Of a stretch of 64,000 nt of DNA, positions 32,736-41,819 are shown piece by piece (position 1 is the first letter of the stretch; each line of letters begins with the position of its first letter). The translations under genes were made by a program, and so were the position numbers. The notes beneath the pieces were generated by a model. It made no database searches. It saw only the letters and a program-made list of their open reading frames with translations, and was not told where the DNA came from. The DNA is from Bacillus sp. SD088. Its GTDB lineage: Bacteria > Bacillota > Bacilli > Bacillales > Bacillaceae_C. The stretch is taken from the NCBI RefSeq assembly GCF_017355205.1, contig NZ_JADIJK010000007.1, positions 62,001 through 126,000 on the forward strand. Direction: 5' to 3'.

Positions 32736-32840
32736 TATAGGGAAAATAGTTTTTTCATTTACCGTTCTTCATGGTACAATGAGTGAGCAGTGATTGTCCC
32801 ATTCGGACTCATTTGACGCATTTTAAAAGGGGTAATGCTT

Positions 32841-33434
32841 ATGCAGTATGTATTAATACTTTTATTGGCCTATTTAATTGGGTCCATTCCTTCTGGCTTG
32901 ATTGTTGGTAAAGTATTTTACGGAATAGATATTCGTGAACATGGAAGTGGAAATCTAGGAGCAACGAACTCATTTCGTACTTTAGGGAAAAAGGCGGGGT
33001 CAGTCGTTATTCTAGCCGATATCCTCAAAGGAACAGTGACTATTTTTTTACCAATGCTGTTTGGAAGTGAGCTCCATCCATTAATCCCGGGAATCTTTGC
33101 CGTTATTGGTCATATGTTTCCAGTTTTTGCTCATTTTCGGGGTGGCAAGGCTGTGGCAACTTCTGGAGGAATCTTACTCGGCTATGATCCCCTACTTTTT
33201 ATTTCCGTCGTGATTGTATTTTTAATTAGCTTAAAACTTTCTAAATACGTATCTTTATCATCGATTATTGTGGCAATTTTTGCGATTATCTATTCGTTAA
33301 TCAATATGATCTTCACAAAGGACTATCTTTTGTCGCTTGTCGTAGCACTTCTAGCAGCCTTCGTTATTATACGACACCGAACGAATATCAGTAGAATTCG
33401 AAATAAAACAGAACCTAAAATAAAATGGTTATAA
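32841..33434 (+). CDS. plsY: Acyl-phosphate:glycerol-3-phosphate acyltransferase
   Basis: Membrane enzyme that transfers an acyl chain from acyl-phosphate to glycerol-3-phosphate, the first step of phospholipid synthesis in Gram-positive bacteria. 197 residues with several membrane helices and the PlsY loops [52 protein letters not shown], and RHRTNISRI at the end. Two ATG codons (32835, 32841) follow AAAAGGGG; the second has proper spacing. Equivalent to B. subtilis yneS and divergent from yneT-parEC, as there. Confidence 0.95.
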   Translation: MQYVLILLLAYLIGSIPSGLIVGKVFYGIDIREHGSGNLGATNSFRTLGKKAGSVVILADILKGTVTIFLPMLFGSELHPLIPGIFAVIGHMFPVFAHFRGGKAVATSGGILLGYDPLLFISVVIVFLISLKLSKYVSLSSIIVAIFAIIYSLINMIFTKDYLLSLVVALLAAFVIIRHRTNISRIRNKTEPKIKWL

Positions 33435-33455
33435 GGATGATAAGGAGGGAGAGAT

Positions 33456-34598
33456 TTGACAAGAAACAAGCGGTTGATATGGACAGTCTCTCTTACTTTT
33501 TTGGTGATGATCTGCATAATCGCTCTGTTAATTTTTCAAAAAACAACTGCTCTTTCGAACCGTGAAATAGCGCAGAATGGCCAGAACTCACTTCAGCATA
33601 CTCCTAAACAATTTGAGACAGAAGCTGTGATTGCCGGAATTGGTGATATTTTACTCCATGACACTGTTTATCATGATGCTTTAACTAAAGATGATGATTA
33701 TAATTTTGACCCTATGTTGTCTCCAGTATATTCGCTACTGCAAAAACCGGATTTCTTAATTGCGAATCAAGAGTCTGTTCCAGGAGGAACGAAATTAGGG
33801 CTTTCGGGTTATCCTAGTTTCAATAGCCCTTATGAAATCATTGATGGAATTATCAATGCTGGTGTTGATATGGTCACAACGGCCAATAATCATATGTTAG
33901 ATAAGGGTGAAAAAGGGATTTTAAGTGCTATTGATTATTATGAAGAAAAAAATTTACCCTATACTGGGACATTCAAAAGTCCAGAAGACAAAAGCACAAT
34001 AAGAGTCGTGAATGTGAATGGTATTAAATTAGCTGTCTTGGCTTATGCTTATGGAACAAATGGAGTCCCCGTTCCAGCAGGAAAGGATTATTTGGTTAGT
34101 ATATTAGAGCCGAAGAAAGTACTAGATGATATTGAAGAAGCTCAAGGAAAATCAGATATTGTCTTACTTGCGCTGCATTGGGGAGACGAATATGCCAGAA
34201 CACCTAATCAAATGCAAAAGGAGCTCGCTCATCAGTTCATTGAGGCTGGAGCTGACATTATTTTTGGGCATCACCCTCATGTCTTACAGCCGATTGAATG
34301 GATAGATAAACCTGACGGAGGAAAAGGGGTTGTTGTTTACTCTTTAGGAAATTTTCTTAATGGGCAAACAACGGAGAATGAATACATAGATATTGGGGGA
34401 ATGATTGAAGTCTCAATCAAGAAGAAAACGGTCGGAGAAACCAGTGACACAACGATTGAGAATGTTGATTTTCATCCTACCTTCAACTCCAGTACACAAT
34501 TTAAAAATTATCAAGTATACCCGATTGATGAAGCAAAAGAAAAAGGCTTTACAGATTACAGTGGAAAAGATTTAAAGCAATTCATGTTTCCTAAATAA
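33456..34598 (+). CDS. CapA/PgsA-like metallophosphoesterase family protein
   Basis: 380 residues: one N-terminal membrane anchor (about 7-28), then a PGA_cap/CapA calcineurin-like domain outside the membrane. Visible motifs are GIGDILLHD, ANQESVPGG, TTANNHMLDKGEKGI, LHWGDEY, and GHHPHVLQPI, which give the metal ligands typical of this fold. In capsule operons CapA/PgsA helps make or export poly-gamma-glutamate, but no capB, capC or other capsule gene is nearby, so its role here is open. The start is TTG with GGAGGGAGAGA before it. Confidence 0.85.
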   Translation: MTRNKRLIWTVSLTFLVMICIIALLIFQKTTALSNREIAQNGQNSLQHTPKQFETEAVIAGIGDILLHDTVYHDALTKDDDYNFDPMLSPVYSLLQKPDFLIANQESVPGGTKLGLSGYPSFNSPYEIIDGIINAGVDMVTTANNHMLDKGEKGILSAIDYYEEKNLPYTGTFKSPEDKSTIRVVNVNGIKLAVLAYAYGTNGVPVPAGKDYLVSILEPKKVLDDIEEAQGKSDIVLLALHWGDEYARTPNQMQKELAHQFIEAGADIIFGHHPHVLQPIEWIDKPDGGKGVVVYSLGNFLNGQTTENEYIDIGGMIEVSIKKKTVGETSDTTIENVDFHPTFNSSTQFKNYQVYPIDEAKEKGFTDYSGKDLKQFMFPK

Positions 34599-34623
34599 TG
34601 CAGAATCCCCTAAACATAGAAAG

Positions 34624-34651
34624 GACGAAGAGAAATCTCCCTTCGTCTTTT
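34624..34651 (+). terminator. Terminator between capA-like gene and yneR
   Basis: GACGAAG and CTTCGTC with a loop of 10 bases, then TTTT. It ends the CapA-like gene and may also serve yneR from the other side. Confidence 0.8.
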
Positions 34652-34654
34652 CTG

Positions 34655-34942
34655 TTATTTATAATCATAAATTGGTTCATCCTGTTTTTCATCATAATCA
34701 ACAACTAAATCATACTGATCAAAGTACCAGACATCACGTGTTTCTACGAAATAGGTTATCCCGTTTTTTATCATTTCAATGCCTGGATCCATAGGTTCTT
34801 CCTTATTCACACCTAATGAGAAGCCTTGTTGAATAGGGCTTGATCCACCATAACGAACATAAAAACGGACAAAATCACCACTATGTAAAGACATTTCCGA
34901 TTCAAACCACTTTGCCGCTCTATCGGTTAATTTTATTTCCAT
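34655..34942 (-). CDS. yneR: HesB-like protein YneR
   Basis: 95 residues of the HesB/IscA-like fold, matching YneR of B. subtilis in length and position. It begins EIKLTDRAAKWFESEM and contains RFYVRYGGSSPIQQGFSLGV. The three cysteines by which true IscA proteins bind iron-sulfur clusters are absent, so a cluster-carrier role is unlikely and the function is unknown. Last gene of yneP-yneQ-yneR. A ribosome binding site (GGGGAGGTC) lies before the ATG. Confidence 0.88.
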   Translation of the reverse strand: MEIKLTDRAAKWFESEMSLHSGDFVRFYVRYGGSSPIQQGFSLGVNKEEPMDPGIEMIKNGITYFVETRDVWYFDQYDLVVDYDEKQDEPIYDYK

Positions 34943-34959
34943 TTCGAAGACCTCCCCGT

Positions 34960-35268
34960 TTAATTTAATTGGATTTTTGCTTTTACATGATCAAGCAATC
35001 CTTCTTTTTCCAATACCTCTATCTGTTTTTCCCCAAGTAAATCATAATGAGAATAGCCATCTTTACGATGATGAATCCATTCTTCTTTTAATTGGAAGCC
35101 TTCTCCCCACTTAGCAAGCTTCACTAAATCATGACAACCTACTTTCGTAACAGACTTACAAGCAGGAAAACGAGCATCTAGCCAATAATGGGTAAGAAAA
35201 GCTATTTTCCCTTGATCAATTTCCTGTTTCCAATGATGTAAATCCAATTTTGTAATACCAAATGCCAT
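34960..35268 (-). CDS. yneQ: Conserved hypothetical protein YneQ
   Basis: 102 residues matching YneQ of B. subtilis: MAFGI start, KIAFLTHYWLDARFPACKSV, TKVGCHDLVKLAKWG, and EEWIHHRKDGYSHYDLLGEK. Histidine-rich and soluble, no known domain that I can name. Its start overlaps the last base of yneP, so the two are translationally coupled; yneR follows after 17 bases. Function unknown. Confidence 0.87.
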   Translation of the reverse strand: MAFGITKLDLHHWKQEIDQGKIAFLTHYWLDARFPACKSVTKVGCHDLVKLAKWGEGFQLKEEWIHHRKDGYSHYDLLGEKQIEVLEKEGLLDHVKAKIQLN

Positions 35269-35708
35269 TATCTATTCCCTTCCCTTTCAGGATCTTTTTT
35301 GGCATTTAAATAAGCCTTGTGCCAATCTGGATAAAGCTTACGCAAAGAAACAGGTCTAAAATTATCTTTTTTTACACATACATGCTTTGAAAAGCCAGTT
35401 ACAGCTAAATCTTTATCGTGTATATAAATCTTATACCCATAGGTTGTCCTAAGACCGTTATATTCCTCTATCCATGTTTCGATTTTAACAGGATCGCCAT
35501 ATTTTACAGGCTGATGATAGGACACTTGGATATCAACAACGGGAGCTAAAATTCCATCCTCTTCCATTTTGGTATAATGGAAGCCTAGATCCTCAATGAG
35601 CTTTGTTCTTCCAATTTCCATCCAAATAAGATAGTTTGCATGGTAAACAATTCCCATCTGATCTGTTTCAGCATATCGAACTTCTATGCTCGCTTCTGAT
35701 AAATACAT
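35268..35708 (-). CDS. yneP: Acyl-CoA thioesterase, YneP (4HBT/YbgC type)
   Basis: 146 residues of hot-dog fold. The N-terminal VRYAETDQMGIVYHANYLIWMEIGR contains the aspartate and the YHANY motif of the 4-hydroxybenzoyl-CoA thioesterase/YbgC family, which hydrolyses acyl-CoA thioesters. Substrate unknown. First gene of yneP-yneQ-yneR; order conserved with B. subtilis. Confidence 0.88.
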   Translation of the reverse strand: MYLSEASIEVRYAETDQMGIVYHANYLIWMEIGRTKLIEDLGFHYTKMEEDGILAPVVDIQVSYHQPVKYGDPVKIETWIEEYNGLRTTYGYKIYIHDKDLAVTGFSKHVCVKKDNFRPVSLRKLYPDWHKAYLNAKKDPEREGNR

Positions 35709-35783
35709 CTATTCTCACCCTCTTTATGCTTATGTTCATTCTATCACATTACTTTATTTTCTAAAAAGAATATGGATTTTAAC

Positions 35784-35940
35784 GAAAAGCCAAGGAGTCT
35801 GCCTATCGGAAGACAAACAAACGTTCTAATCCAAAGAAAGTTCTTTGCCTTTCTTTGGCAGAAAAGTTCGCGCCGTACTGGTGCAACGCTAATGAAGACT
35901 GGAGCTAGACTACAACTCCACTCAGACTCAAGGCAATCTC
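35784..35940 (+). repeat. Repeat family A, copy 1 (diverged)
   Basis: Contains the family scaffold GACAAACAAACGTT, then a perfect 10-bp hairpin CCAAAGAAAG (35831-35840) / CTTTCTTTGG (35849-35858), then AAGTTCGCGCCGTACTGGTGC and ACTGGAGCTAGAC. The hairpin sequence is unrelated to those at the same place in copies 3 and 5. It lies in the yneP-tlp gap, which otherwise holds only the yneP promoter. Confidence 0.6.
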
Positions 35941-35979
35941 AAGAAAAATTTCTTTTAGGCTTTCTTATTTTTAAAATCA

Positions 35980-36004
35980 AAAACCGGCTTAAAGGGCCGG
36001 TTTT
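35980..36004 (-). terminator. Terminator of sspN-tlp
   Basis: AAAACCGGC and GCCGGTTTT, 9-bp stem with a 7-base loop, just after the tlp stop on the minus strand. Confidence 0.85.
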
Positions 36005-36010
36005 TGATGA

Positions 36011-36250
36011 TTATTCATATTGATTTTCTTGCGCAGCTGCTTCATCTTCTATTTCTTCACGCATACCTTTAAGACTTTGTTGTCTCTTTTCATTTTTCTT
36101 AGAAATATTTTCTCTTTGTTTGCCGTCAGAAAATTCCATTGTTGCTTCTGCTTCTTCCATATTTTCAATGGTATTGTCGATCATCTCTTTTAATTTTTCT
36201 ACATTATCACTACGATCGTCGGGTTTCGGTTGATATTTATCATGTGCCAT
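36011..36250 (-). CDS. tlp: Small acid-soluble spore protein Tlp
   Basis: 79 residues, very hydrophilic, made in the forespore. The signature PDDRSDNVEKLKEMIDNTIE is nearly that of B. subtilis Tlp; the remainder is charged helix (MEEAEATMEFSDGKQRENIS). Two ATG codons stand together (36253, 36250); the second is chosen but either is possible. sspN precedes it by about 27 bases, the same pair as in B. subtilis. Expected to be sigma-G dependent; the promoter is not obvious. Confidence 0.92.
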   Translation of the reverse strand: MAHDKYQPKPDDRSDNVEKLKEMIDNTIENMEEAEATMEFSDGKQRENISKKNEKRQQSLKGMREEIEDEAAAQENQYE

Positions 36251-36279
36251 CATAAAACACTCCTTTTGATAATGTAGTT

Positions 36280-36423
36280 TTATTCCCCTTTTGTTTGTAT
36301 TACATCAGGACCTTTATTGGTTTTATTAGCCATCTTTTTTCCTTTATTTGCATCAACTGCTACACTTTTTTCTCCAAGATGATCTGGAGTAAAGTTTTGC
36401 TGACTATGTTGTGGTTTACTCAT
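36280..36423 (-). CDS. sspN: Small acid-soluble spore protein N
   Basis: A 47-residue gene on the minus strand. The core FTPDHLGEKSVAVDANKGKK and following MANKTNKG match SspN of bacilli, in which F-x-P-x-H-(I/L)-G and NKGK are the conserved blocks. AAGGGGGAG precedes the ATG at a good distance. It lies directly upstream of tlp, as in B. subtilis, so the two are one forespore operon. Confidence 0.9.
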   Translation of the reverse strand: MSKPQHSQQNFTPDHLGEKSVAVDANKGKKMANKTNKGPDVIQTKGE

Positions 36424-36481
36424 TTTTTCTCCCCCTTTCCATCATATCTTTCACAGAAAGGGGGAGATTTATGAGGATTAA

Positions 36482-36610
36482 TTATGCTCTTTTTGTATGC
36501 TTTTCTTCCAATTTGCTTTCTATTTTTTCAATTGCCTTTGCATCATTTATTAACGCTTGTTTATTTTCTTGTACAAGATCAGAAAAAGACTTTCTATGCA
36601 CTTTTCTCAC
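36482..36610 (-). CDS. FbpB-like small basic protein
   Basis: A 42-residue gene with GTG start behind AGGAGTG. The product begins MRKVHRKSFSDLVQENKQAL and continues as a charged helix ending EEKHTKRA, which is the pattern of the Fur-regulated basic protein B family. In B. subtilis FbpB assists the small RNA FsrA in iron-sparing repression; whether this copy does so is inference. No clear Fur box is visible upstream. It is followed 59 bases later by sspN but is probably separately expressed. Confidence 0.75.
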   Translation of the reverse strand: MRKVHRKSFSDLVQENKQALINDAKAIEKIESKLEEKHTKRA

Positions 36611-36718
36611 TATGTATCACTCCTTCACAATTTCCTATTATTACTATTCACCAAAAGGCGACTGACTAAACCAAATTTTCAAACTTTTTTTTCAGGAAAG
36701 GTTTTAAATTTCTCTTTA

Positions 36719-36763
36719 AAGAAAACACTTTACCCTAAAAAAATTAAGGCAAAGTGTTTTCGT
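36719..36763 (-). terminator. Terminator of acnA
   Basis: GAAAACACTTT pairs with AAAGTGTTTTC, with further CCTTA/TAGG pairing inside; a TTT run follows on the minus strand. It lies 70 bases past the acnA stop. Confidence 0.75.
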
Positions 36764-36810
36764 GTACAGGATCTACTGATTTTCGTGTTGCCCATAGAAC
36801 ACATGGGAAA
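36763..36810 (+). repeat. Repeat family B, partial copy 3
   Basis: GTACAGGAT, TGA-TT-CG, GTTG-CCATAGAA and TGG occur in the same order and spacing as in 43894-43930. It occupies the acnA 3' untranslated region between the stop codon and the terminator. Confidence 0.5.
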
Positions 36811-36832
36811 TTTTGATTACAAATCTAAAGCT

Positions 36833-39550
36833 TTATGCAAGCTTTCCACGAAGAACGAGTTGTAGAATTCCTCCATTACGGTAGTAGTCAATTTCTACTT
36901 CGGAATCAAAGCGAACCAGTGCATCAAATTCTGTCTTCTTTCCATCTTCAGCTATAGCTGTAACCTTAATAATATCACGTGGTTTAACTTTTTCATCAAC
37001 ATGTACATTGATAACTTCTTTTCCAGTTAAACCAAGAGTCTCAGCATTTTCACCTTTTTTGAACTGTAATGGTAACACACCCATCATCGCTAAGTTCGAA
37101 CGGTGAATTCTTTCGAAGCTTTCAGCAATAACTGTTTTAATCCCAAGAAGATTCGTTCCCTTTGCTGCCCAGTCACGAGAAGATCCCATACCATAGTCTT
37201 TCCCAGCAAGAACAACTAGACCGGTATCTTCCTCTTTATAACGCATGCATGCATCATAAATCGGCATAATTTCTTCTGTTGGCCAGTAAGTCGTGAAACC
37301 ACCCTCCGTTTCCGGGGCAATTTGATTGCGGATGCGGATATTAGCAAACGTTCCGCGCATCATGACTTCATGGTTCCCACGACGTGATCCATAAGAGTTA
37401 AAATCACGTGGTTTTACACCCTTTTCGATCAAATATTTTCCAGCAGGTGTATCTTTACCAATCGCACCGGCGGGAGAAATATGGTCAGTTGTCACGGAAT
37501 CCCCGAACTTACCAACTACTCTTAAATCAGTAAGTGGTTTGACTGTTTCTAAGTCATTAGCTAAATCTTCAAAGAAAGGTGGGTTTTGAATATAAGTCGA
37601 ATCATCATTCCATTTATACAATGGATCATTACTTGTTTTAATTTCATTCCAACGCTTGTTATCATCAAACACATGCTCATATTCTTTACGGAATAGTTCA
37701 GGTGTCACAGCGCTACTTACAGTTTCAGCAATTTCCTCTTTTGAAGGCCAAATATCCTTCATGAACACGTCGTTCCCATCTTGGTCTTTTCCAAGCGGTT
37801 CATTATTCAAGTCAATATCAACTGTACCTGCAAGAGCATAAGCAACAACAAGTGGAGGGGATGCCAGGTAATTTCCTCTCACAAGTGGATGGATACGTCC
37901 TTCAAAATTTCGGTTACCTGAAAGAACAGATGTAACAAGTAAATCATTATCCATAATCGCCTTTTCAATTTCCTCTTTCAATGGTCCAGAGTTTCCGATA
38001 CATGTTGTACACCCATAGCCGACTAGATCAAAACCTAATTTAGATAAAAACGGCATAAGTCCAGCATCACGCAAGTAACCAGTTACCACTTTTGAACCTG
38101 GAGCAAGTGATGTTTTGACATACTTCGGTACTTCCAATCCTTTTTCAACGGCTTTTTTCGCAAGTAAACCTGCACCAAGCATAACGTATGGATTTGATGT
38201 ATTTGTACAACTCGTAATCGCTGCGATGGCTACTGCACCTGTCTTCATCGTAGCTTCATCACCATTATTAAATTTAACCGTTGCTTCTTTATCGATTTCT
38301 CTTGCCGTCAAACCAAAGCCTTGATTTCCAGCAGGGGCTTGAAGAGACACTTCAAAAGAAGTTTTCATTTTTGATAGTGGAATCAAATCCTGTGGACGTT
38401 TTGGACCAGAAAGATTTGCTTCTATTTCAGATAAATCCAATTCAACGATATCTTTGTATACTGGATCCTCTTTATCCACTGTAAAGAACATATCATTTTC
38501 TTTTAAGTATGTTTCCACAAGTTGAATTTGTTCTTCTGGACGACCAGTAAGGCGTAAATAGTTTAATGTTTCAGCATCTACAGGGAAAAAGCCACATGTT
38601 GCCCCATACTCTGGAGCCATATTCGCAATCGTTGCACGGTCTGCTAGTGGTAGGCTTGCAACACCAGGACCATAGAACTCAACAAATTTACCAACTACAC
38701 CATGTGAGCGTAGTACTTGTGTAACCTTTAACGCCAAATCAGTTGCTGTTGCAGCATTTGGTAATTCACCCGTTAATTTAACTCCAACTACTTCCGGAAT
38801 TGGAAAATAAGATGGCTGGCCGAGCATTCCTGCTTCCGCTTCAATTCCACCTACACCCCATCCAAGCACACCTACACCATTGATCATGGTTGTATGGGAA
38901 TCTGTTCCTACTAGCGTATCCGGATAAGCATCAAAATCTCCATCTGGCGTTTCGACAGCATGTACCACATTAGCTAAATACTCTAAGTTAACCTGGTGAA
39001 CAATACCTGTAGCAGGTGGTACAGCACGATAATTATCAAATGCTTTTTGGGCCCAGCTTAAAAACTCATAACGTTCAGCATTTCTTTGAAATTCAAAATC
39101 CATATTTGTTTGTAATGCCTCTGGTGTCCCATAAGAATCGACCTGTACAGAGTGGTCAATAACTAGATCTACAGGGATTTCCGGATTAATCTTTTCAGCA
39201 TCTCCGCCTATATCAGACATTGCTTTTCTAAGTGAAGCAAGGTCCACTACAGCCGGAACTCCTGTAAAATCCTGTAAAATAACTCGAGATGGTTTAAATG
39301 GGACTTCTCCTGTCACTTCGCTATCTTCTGCCCATTTAGCCAAATCTTCTACATGCGATTGTTTAATCACCCGTCCATCCATTTGACGAAGTACAGATTC
39401 CAATAAGACCTTAATAGAGTAAGGTAGACGCCCTACTTTGGCCACACCTGCATCATCTAAAACTGATAGTCGATAGTAGTTATACCGTTTCCCATTCAAT
39501 TCAAAAGAAGAACGCGCTTTAAAAACATCATTTTTCGATTGTTTTCCCAT
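36833..39550 (-). CDS. acnA: Aconitate hydratase
   Basis: Isomerises citrate to isocitrate in the TCA cycle; in B. subtilis (citB) the cluster-free form also binds RNA. 905 residues, AcnA/IRP type. Three cluster cysteines are in the motifs [11 protein letters not shown] and [14 protein letters not shown]. Other markers are [20 protein letters not shown], the swivel domain [20 protein letters not shown], and [16 protein letters not shown] 39550 with GGGGGTATTC upstream. The long 39551-39919 region behind it shows no gene; it must hold the acnA promoter, but I cannot place it. Position next to sspN-tlp follows B. subtilis. Confidence 0.97.
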   Translation of the reverse strand: MGKQSKNDVFKARSSFELNGKRYNYYRLSVLDDAGVAKVGRLPYSIKVLLESVLRQMDGRVIKQSHVEDLAKWAEDSEVTGEVPFKPSRVILQDFTGVPAVVDLASLRKAMSDIGGDAEKINPEIPVDLVIDHSVQVDSYGTPEALQTNMDFEFQRNAERYEFLSWAQKAFDNYRAVPPATGIVHQVNLEYLANVVHAVETPDGDFDAYPDTLVGTDSHTTMINGVGVLGWGVGGIEAEAGMLGQPSYFPIPEVVGVKLTGELPNAATATDLALKVTQVLRSHGVVGKFVEFYGPGVASLPLADRATIANMAPEYGATCGFFPVDAETLNYLRLTGRPEEQIQLVETYLKENDMFFTVDKEDPVYKDIVELDLSEIEANLSGPKRPQDLIPLSKMKTSFEVSLQAPAGNQGFGLTAREIDKEATVKFNNGDEATMKTGAVAIAAITSCTNTSNPYVMLGAGLLAKKAVEKGLEVPKYVKTSLAPGSKVVTGYLRDAGLMPFLSKLGFDLVGYGCTTCIGNSGPLKEEIEKAIMDNDLLVTSVLSGNRNFEGRIHPLVRGNYLASPPLVVAYALAGTVDIDLNNEPLGKDQDGNDVFMKDIWPSKEEIAETVSSAVTPELFRKEYEHVFDDNKRWNEIKTSNDPLYKWNDDSTYIQNPPFFEDLANDLETVKPLTDLRVVGKFGDSVTTDHISPAGAIGKDTPAGKYLIEKGVKPRDFNSYGSRRGNHEVMMRGTFANIRIRNQIAPETEGGFTTYWPTEEIMPIYDACMRYKEEDTGLVVLAGKDYGMGSSRDWAAKGTNLLGIKTVIAESFERIHRSNLAMMGVLPLQFKKGENAETLGLTGKEVINVHVDEKVKPRDIIKVTAIAEDGKKTEFDALVRFDSEVEIDYYRNGGILQLVLRGKLA

Positions 39551-39910
39551 AAGAATACCCCCATTTCCAATTCATCCAACCTATTTAAAAAATAGGCTTA
39601 AAACCGCTAATTTTTCCTCAATATTATTTTATAATAATTATTGTTATAAGTAAATATTAAGAAAGTTATGGTTTTCGATAAAAAAAACTTATGACTTCAT
39701 AAAAGAATGCAAGTCCCAATCCATTGTTCATCATATCAAAAAAATCGAGTGAATGGAATAAAAATGATTTTGTAAGGAATACTATAAATTTCTCATCAAA
39801 TGAATCATTATCAAACGTATATCAATATTTTTTTCAAATTCTTCCAATATGTTTATCCTCAACCTTTTCGGTCATAATAAAAACAAGTTCGTTAGTTTAA
39901 ATCAATTATC
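39551..39910. other. Long acnA upstream region without gene
   Basis: About 360 very AT-rich bases. No frame on either strand reads like a protein. The B. subtilis neighbours sspO and sspP are not here. It should carry the acnA promoter (leftward) and that of the small membrane protein (rightward). GTTTAT, 13 bases, GGTCAT near 39850-39875 is a poor match to a sigma-B promoter. Confidence 0.5.
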
Positions 39911-39928
39911 TTAAAGGAGATGAATATA

Positions 39929-40192
39929 ATGAGCTTTCTTTTATATCTAATCATTGGTGGAATTATCGGTTGGATTGCAAGTTTAATTCTCGGAAAAAAT
40001 ATCCCTGGTGGAATCGTTGGAAATATCATCGCTGGGATTATTGGAGCTTGGATCGGTGGAGCCTTATTTGGAGACTGGGGACCACAGGTAGCCGGAATGG
40101 CAATCGTACCAGCCTTAATTGGTTCATTGATTTTGGTCTTTATTATGAGCTTAATTCTTGGGGCTATTTCGAAGGGAAGAGACAATGCCTAA
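39929..40192 (+). CDS. GlsB/YeaQ/YmgE family stress membrane protein
   Basis: 87 residues, three hydrophobic segments rich in glycine: LIIGGIIGWIASLILGK, GIVGNIIAGIIGAWIGG, and PALIGSLILVFIMSLILGAI. This is the transglycosylase-associated (GlsB/YeaQ/YmgE) family, often induced by general stress, function unknown. AAAGGAG fits ATG 39929 better than ATG 39920. A family A repeat begins 5 bases after the stop codon. Confidence 0.88.
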   Translation: MSFLLYLIIGGIIGWIASLILGKNIPGGIVGNIIAGIIGAWIGGALFGDWGPQVAGMAIVPALIGSLILVFIMSLILGAISKGRDNA

Positions 40193-40196
40193 ATAA

Positions 40197-40375
40197 GAAA
40201 AGCGCAAGCACCTTGATGTAAGAAGAAAGGCTAAATTCGCGACGTCCTGGCGGCAGACTCAAACAGCGACGTCCTGTCGCTTCGTCTGCACCAGTACATC
40301 CTGTACTTCGCAGCGCCGATGGACTCGCATCCTCCGAGCCTCGAGGAGCTGGGCACTGGAGCTAGATCAAAACAC
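40197..40375 (+). repeat. Repeat family A, copy 2
   Basis: Opens with AAAAGCGCAAGCACC directly after the preceding stop codon. The block 40266-40333 is identical over 68 bases to 43186-43253 in copy 3. It ends with GAGCCTCGAGGAGCTGGGC and CTGGAGCTAGATC. The module with GACAAGCAAATGTT and its hairpin is absent from this copy. Confidence 0.8.
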
Positions 40376-40398
40376 TAGCCAAAATTTTATACTTTTAA

Positions 40399-40430
40399 AA
40401 AAACCGGGAGCATAAACACTCCCGGTTTTT
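40399..40430 (-). terminator. Terminator of transglycosylase gene (bidirectional)
   Basis: AAAAACCGGGAG and CTCCCGGTTTTT with an 8-base loop; T-runs on both strands. It overlaps the stop codon of the minus-strand gene and could also end transcripts coming through the repeat. Confidence 0.88.
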
Positions 40431-41083
40431 TAAGTTTCAATGTCATCCTCGTCCTCTTCATCATATTTTTCTTTATATAAATTCATGTAATGAAGGACAT
40501 CCTCTACATATTGATCGCTATGATTATAAGTATAGATCGCTTTTTCAACCTCTCCCTCCGCAGCACCTGAATGGGATAAAAAATTGGCTGCGCTGAAAAT
40601 AGCATCTTCTATATCCCATGGATCTGCTTTACCATCACCATTTGCATCTATTCCATAACCGTTATACTTTTTTATAATCTCTGGGTCTACCTTGTCCTCT
40701 TCTGGAATATCTCCCTCACCTAGACCATCACAACTCGGATGAGTCCAACCGACAAATGTACATGGCATAAACTGCATCGGTCCTTCTGCCCCTGCAGGCG
40801 ATAGCATAGGGTCCATAGTGGAAAAAATCGTTTCTACTCTATGGTGGGCGGCTAACAAATACCATGGTACTCCGAATTCTTGCTCTGCCGCTTTATAAAT
40901 TGGGATAAATTCTTCAGGTATAAGGGGGCGCTCTACTTCTTGATTTTCGTTAAACAAATGACCAATATAAAAAATGAGCGCGATAAAAATAGTCATGGGG
41001 ACGAGAACAATCGCGAACACGATTCTTCTTCTAATAGCCTGCTTTGTCTTTTTTACGTTTTTCTTTTTATTCACTTTATTCAA
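40430..41083 (-). CDS. Membrane-anchored lytic transglycosylase
   Basis: 217 residues: a basic N-terminus (KKKNVKKTKQAIRRR), one membrane helix (about 20-43), then an SLT-type lysozyme domain. Motifs: VPWYLLAAHHRVETIFSTMD with the catalytic glutamate, LSPAGAEGPMQFMPCTFVGW, NGDGKADPWDIEDAIFSAAN, and AIYTYNHSDQYVEDVL. It would cleave peptidoglycan strands at the outer face of the membrane. The tail is strongly acidic (EEDEDDIET). Family members occur alone or fused to NlpC/P60 peptidases; this one has no second enzyme domain. Confidence 0.88.
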   Translation of the reverse strand: MNKVNKKKNVKKTKQAIRRRIVFAIVLVPMTIFIALIFYIGHLFNENQEVERPLIPEEFIPIYKAAEQEFGVPWYLLAAHHRVETIFSTMDPMLSPAGAEGPMQFMPCTFVGWTHPSCDGLGEGDIPEEDKVDPEIIKKYNGYGIDANGDGKADPWDIEDAIFSAANFLSHSGAAEGEVEKAIYTYNHSDQYVEDVLHYMNLYKEKYDEEDEDDIET

Positions 41084-41260
41084 CCATGGATTCTCCTTAT
41101 CAACTCGTGTAAGTTTGGATGAAAGTAAAATGATCCTAATCTTTTAGGGAAAACAGTTTGTCCTATAAAAGTACGCTTTTTTCACATAGAAATATTCACG
41201 AGAAACAACTTCCTTTACTCTAAACAAAGTGATTGGAAAAAGCAATTTTTTCATTACAAA

Positions 41261-41302
41261 AAAATAGACCCCCTTCACATATGAAGGAAAGTCTATTTTT
41301 CG
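41261..41302 (-). terminator. Terminator of yflT-like gene
   Basis: AAAATAGAC ... GTCTATTTTT with an inner CCTTCA/TGAAGG stem, 12 bases after the stop on the minus strand. Confidence 0.85.
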
Positions 41303-41313
41303 TTTTGGTTCCC

Positions 41314-41712
41314 TTATTCTTTTAATAAAAGAAGGATTTTCCCATTGTCAAGTTCTTCCGTATACTCATCTGATAGGTTATTTTCCCAATCATACATAGT
41401 TCCTTCCTGAAGCCCTGAAACGATTGGTCCAATCGCTAAAACGCCTGCACCTGATGTTGCACCTGTAGTGGTTCCAGTTGGAACGCCGGCCGCTGGTCCA
41501 GCCCCTGCTAAAAATCCACTTAAAAAATCAAATGGTCCACCTGAATTCTCATCATCTACATCCATTTTTTCTGTTAAATATTCAGTTTTTTTGTCATCTT
41601 TGGCTAGTACGGAAAAATTATCCCTCTTTACCCCTTTTTTTTCGTATTTCCTTATTTCCTCAATTACTTCATCTTCACTATCAAAAACACCCACCACTTT
41701 AGAAGTATCCAT
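41314..41712 (-). CDS. General stress protein, YflT/17M family
   Basis: 132 residues. The N-terminal YflT domain (about 4-50) reads VVGVFDSEDEVIEEIRKYEK and DNFSVLAKDDKKTEYLTEK; a glycine and alanine-rich stretch that could touch a membrane follows (FLAGAGPAAGVPTGTTTGAT), then an acidic end. The family is induced by general stress in bacilli; function unknown. ATG 41712 is preceded by AAGGAGG; the longer frame to 41799 overlaps a terminator and is not homologous. Confidence 0.85.
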   Translation of the reverse strand: MDTSKVVGVFDSEDEVIEEIRKYEKKGVKRDNFSVLAKDDKKTEYLTEKMDVDDENSGGPFDFLSGFLAGAGPAAGVPTGTTTGATSGAGVLAIGPIVSGLQEGTMYDWENNLSDEYTEELDNGKILLLLKE

Positions 41713-41770
41713 ACTAACAGCCTCCTTTTTTTCTAGAATACCCATAGAAGCTATAAATGAAACAAAAAAA

Positions 41771-41810
41771 GACTGTCTAAGGTGAAATAGGAACTTCACT
41801 TTAGACAGCC
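41771..41810 (-). terminator. Terminator of second LysM-3D gene
   Basis: GACTGTCTAAGGTGAA and TTCACTTTAGACAGCC form a 16-bp stem with small mismatches; TTTTTTT follows on the minus strand. Confidence 0.88.
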
Positions 41811-41819
41811 TTTATTTCT

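Noticed and set aside
36411-36865. Overlapping plus-strand frames of 61 to 102 codons
   Set aside because: They are antisense to sspN, the FbpB-like gene and the acnA terminator, and are phenylalanine and leucine-rich without binding sites.
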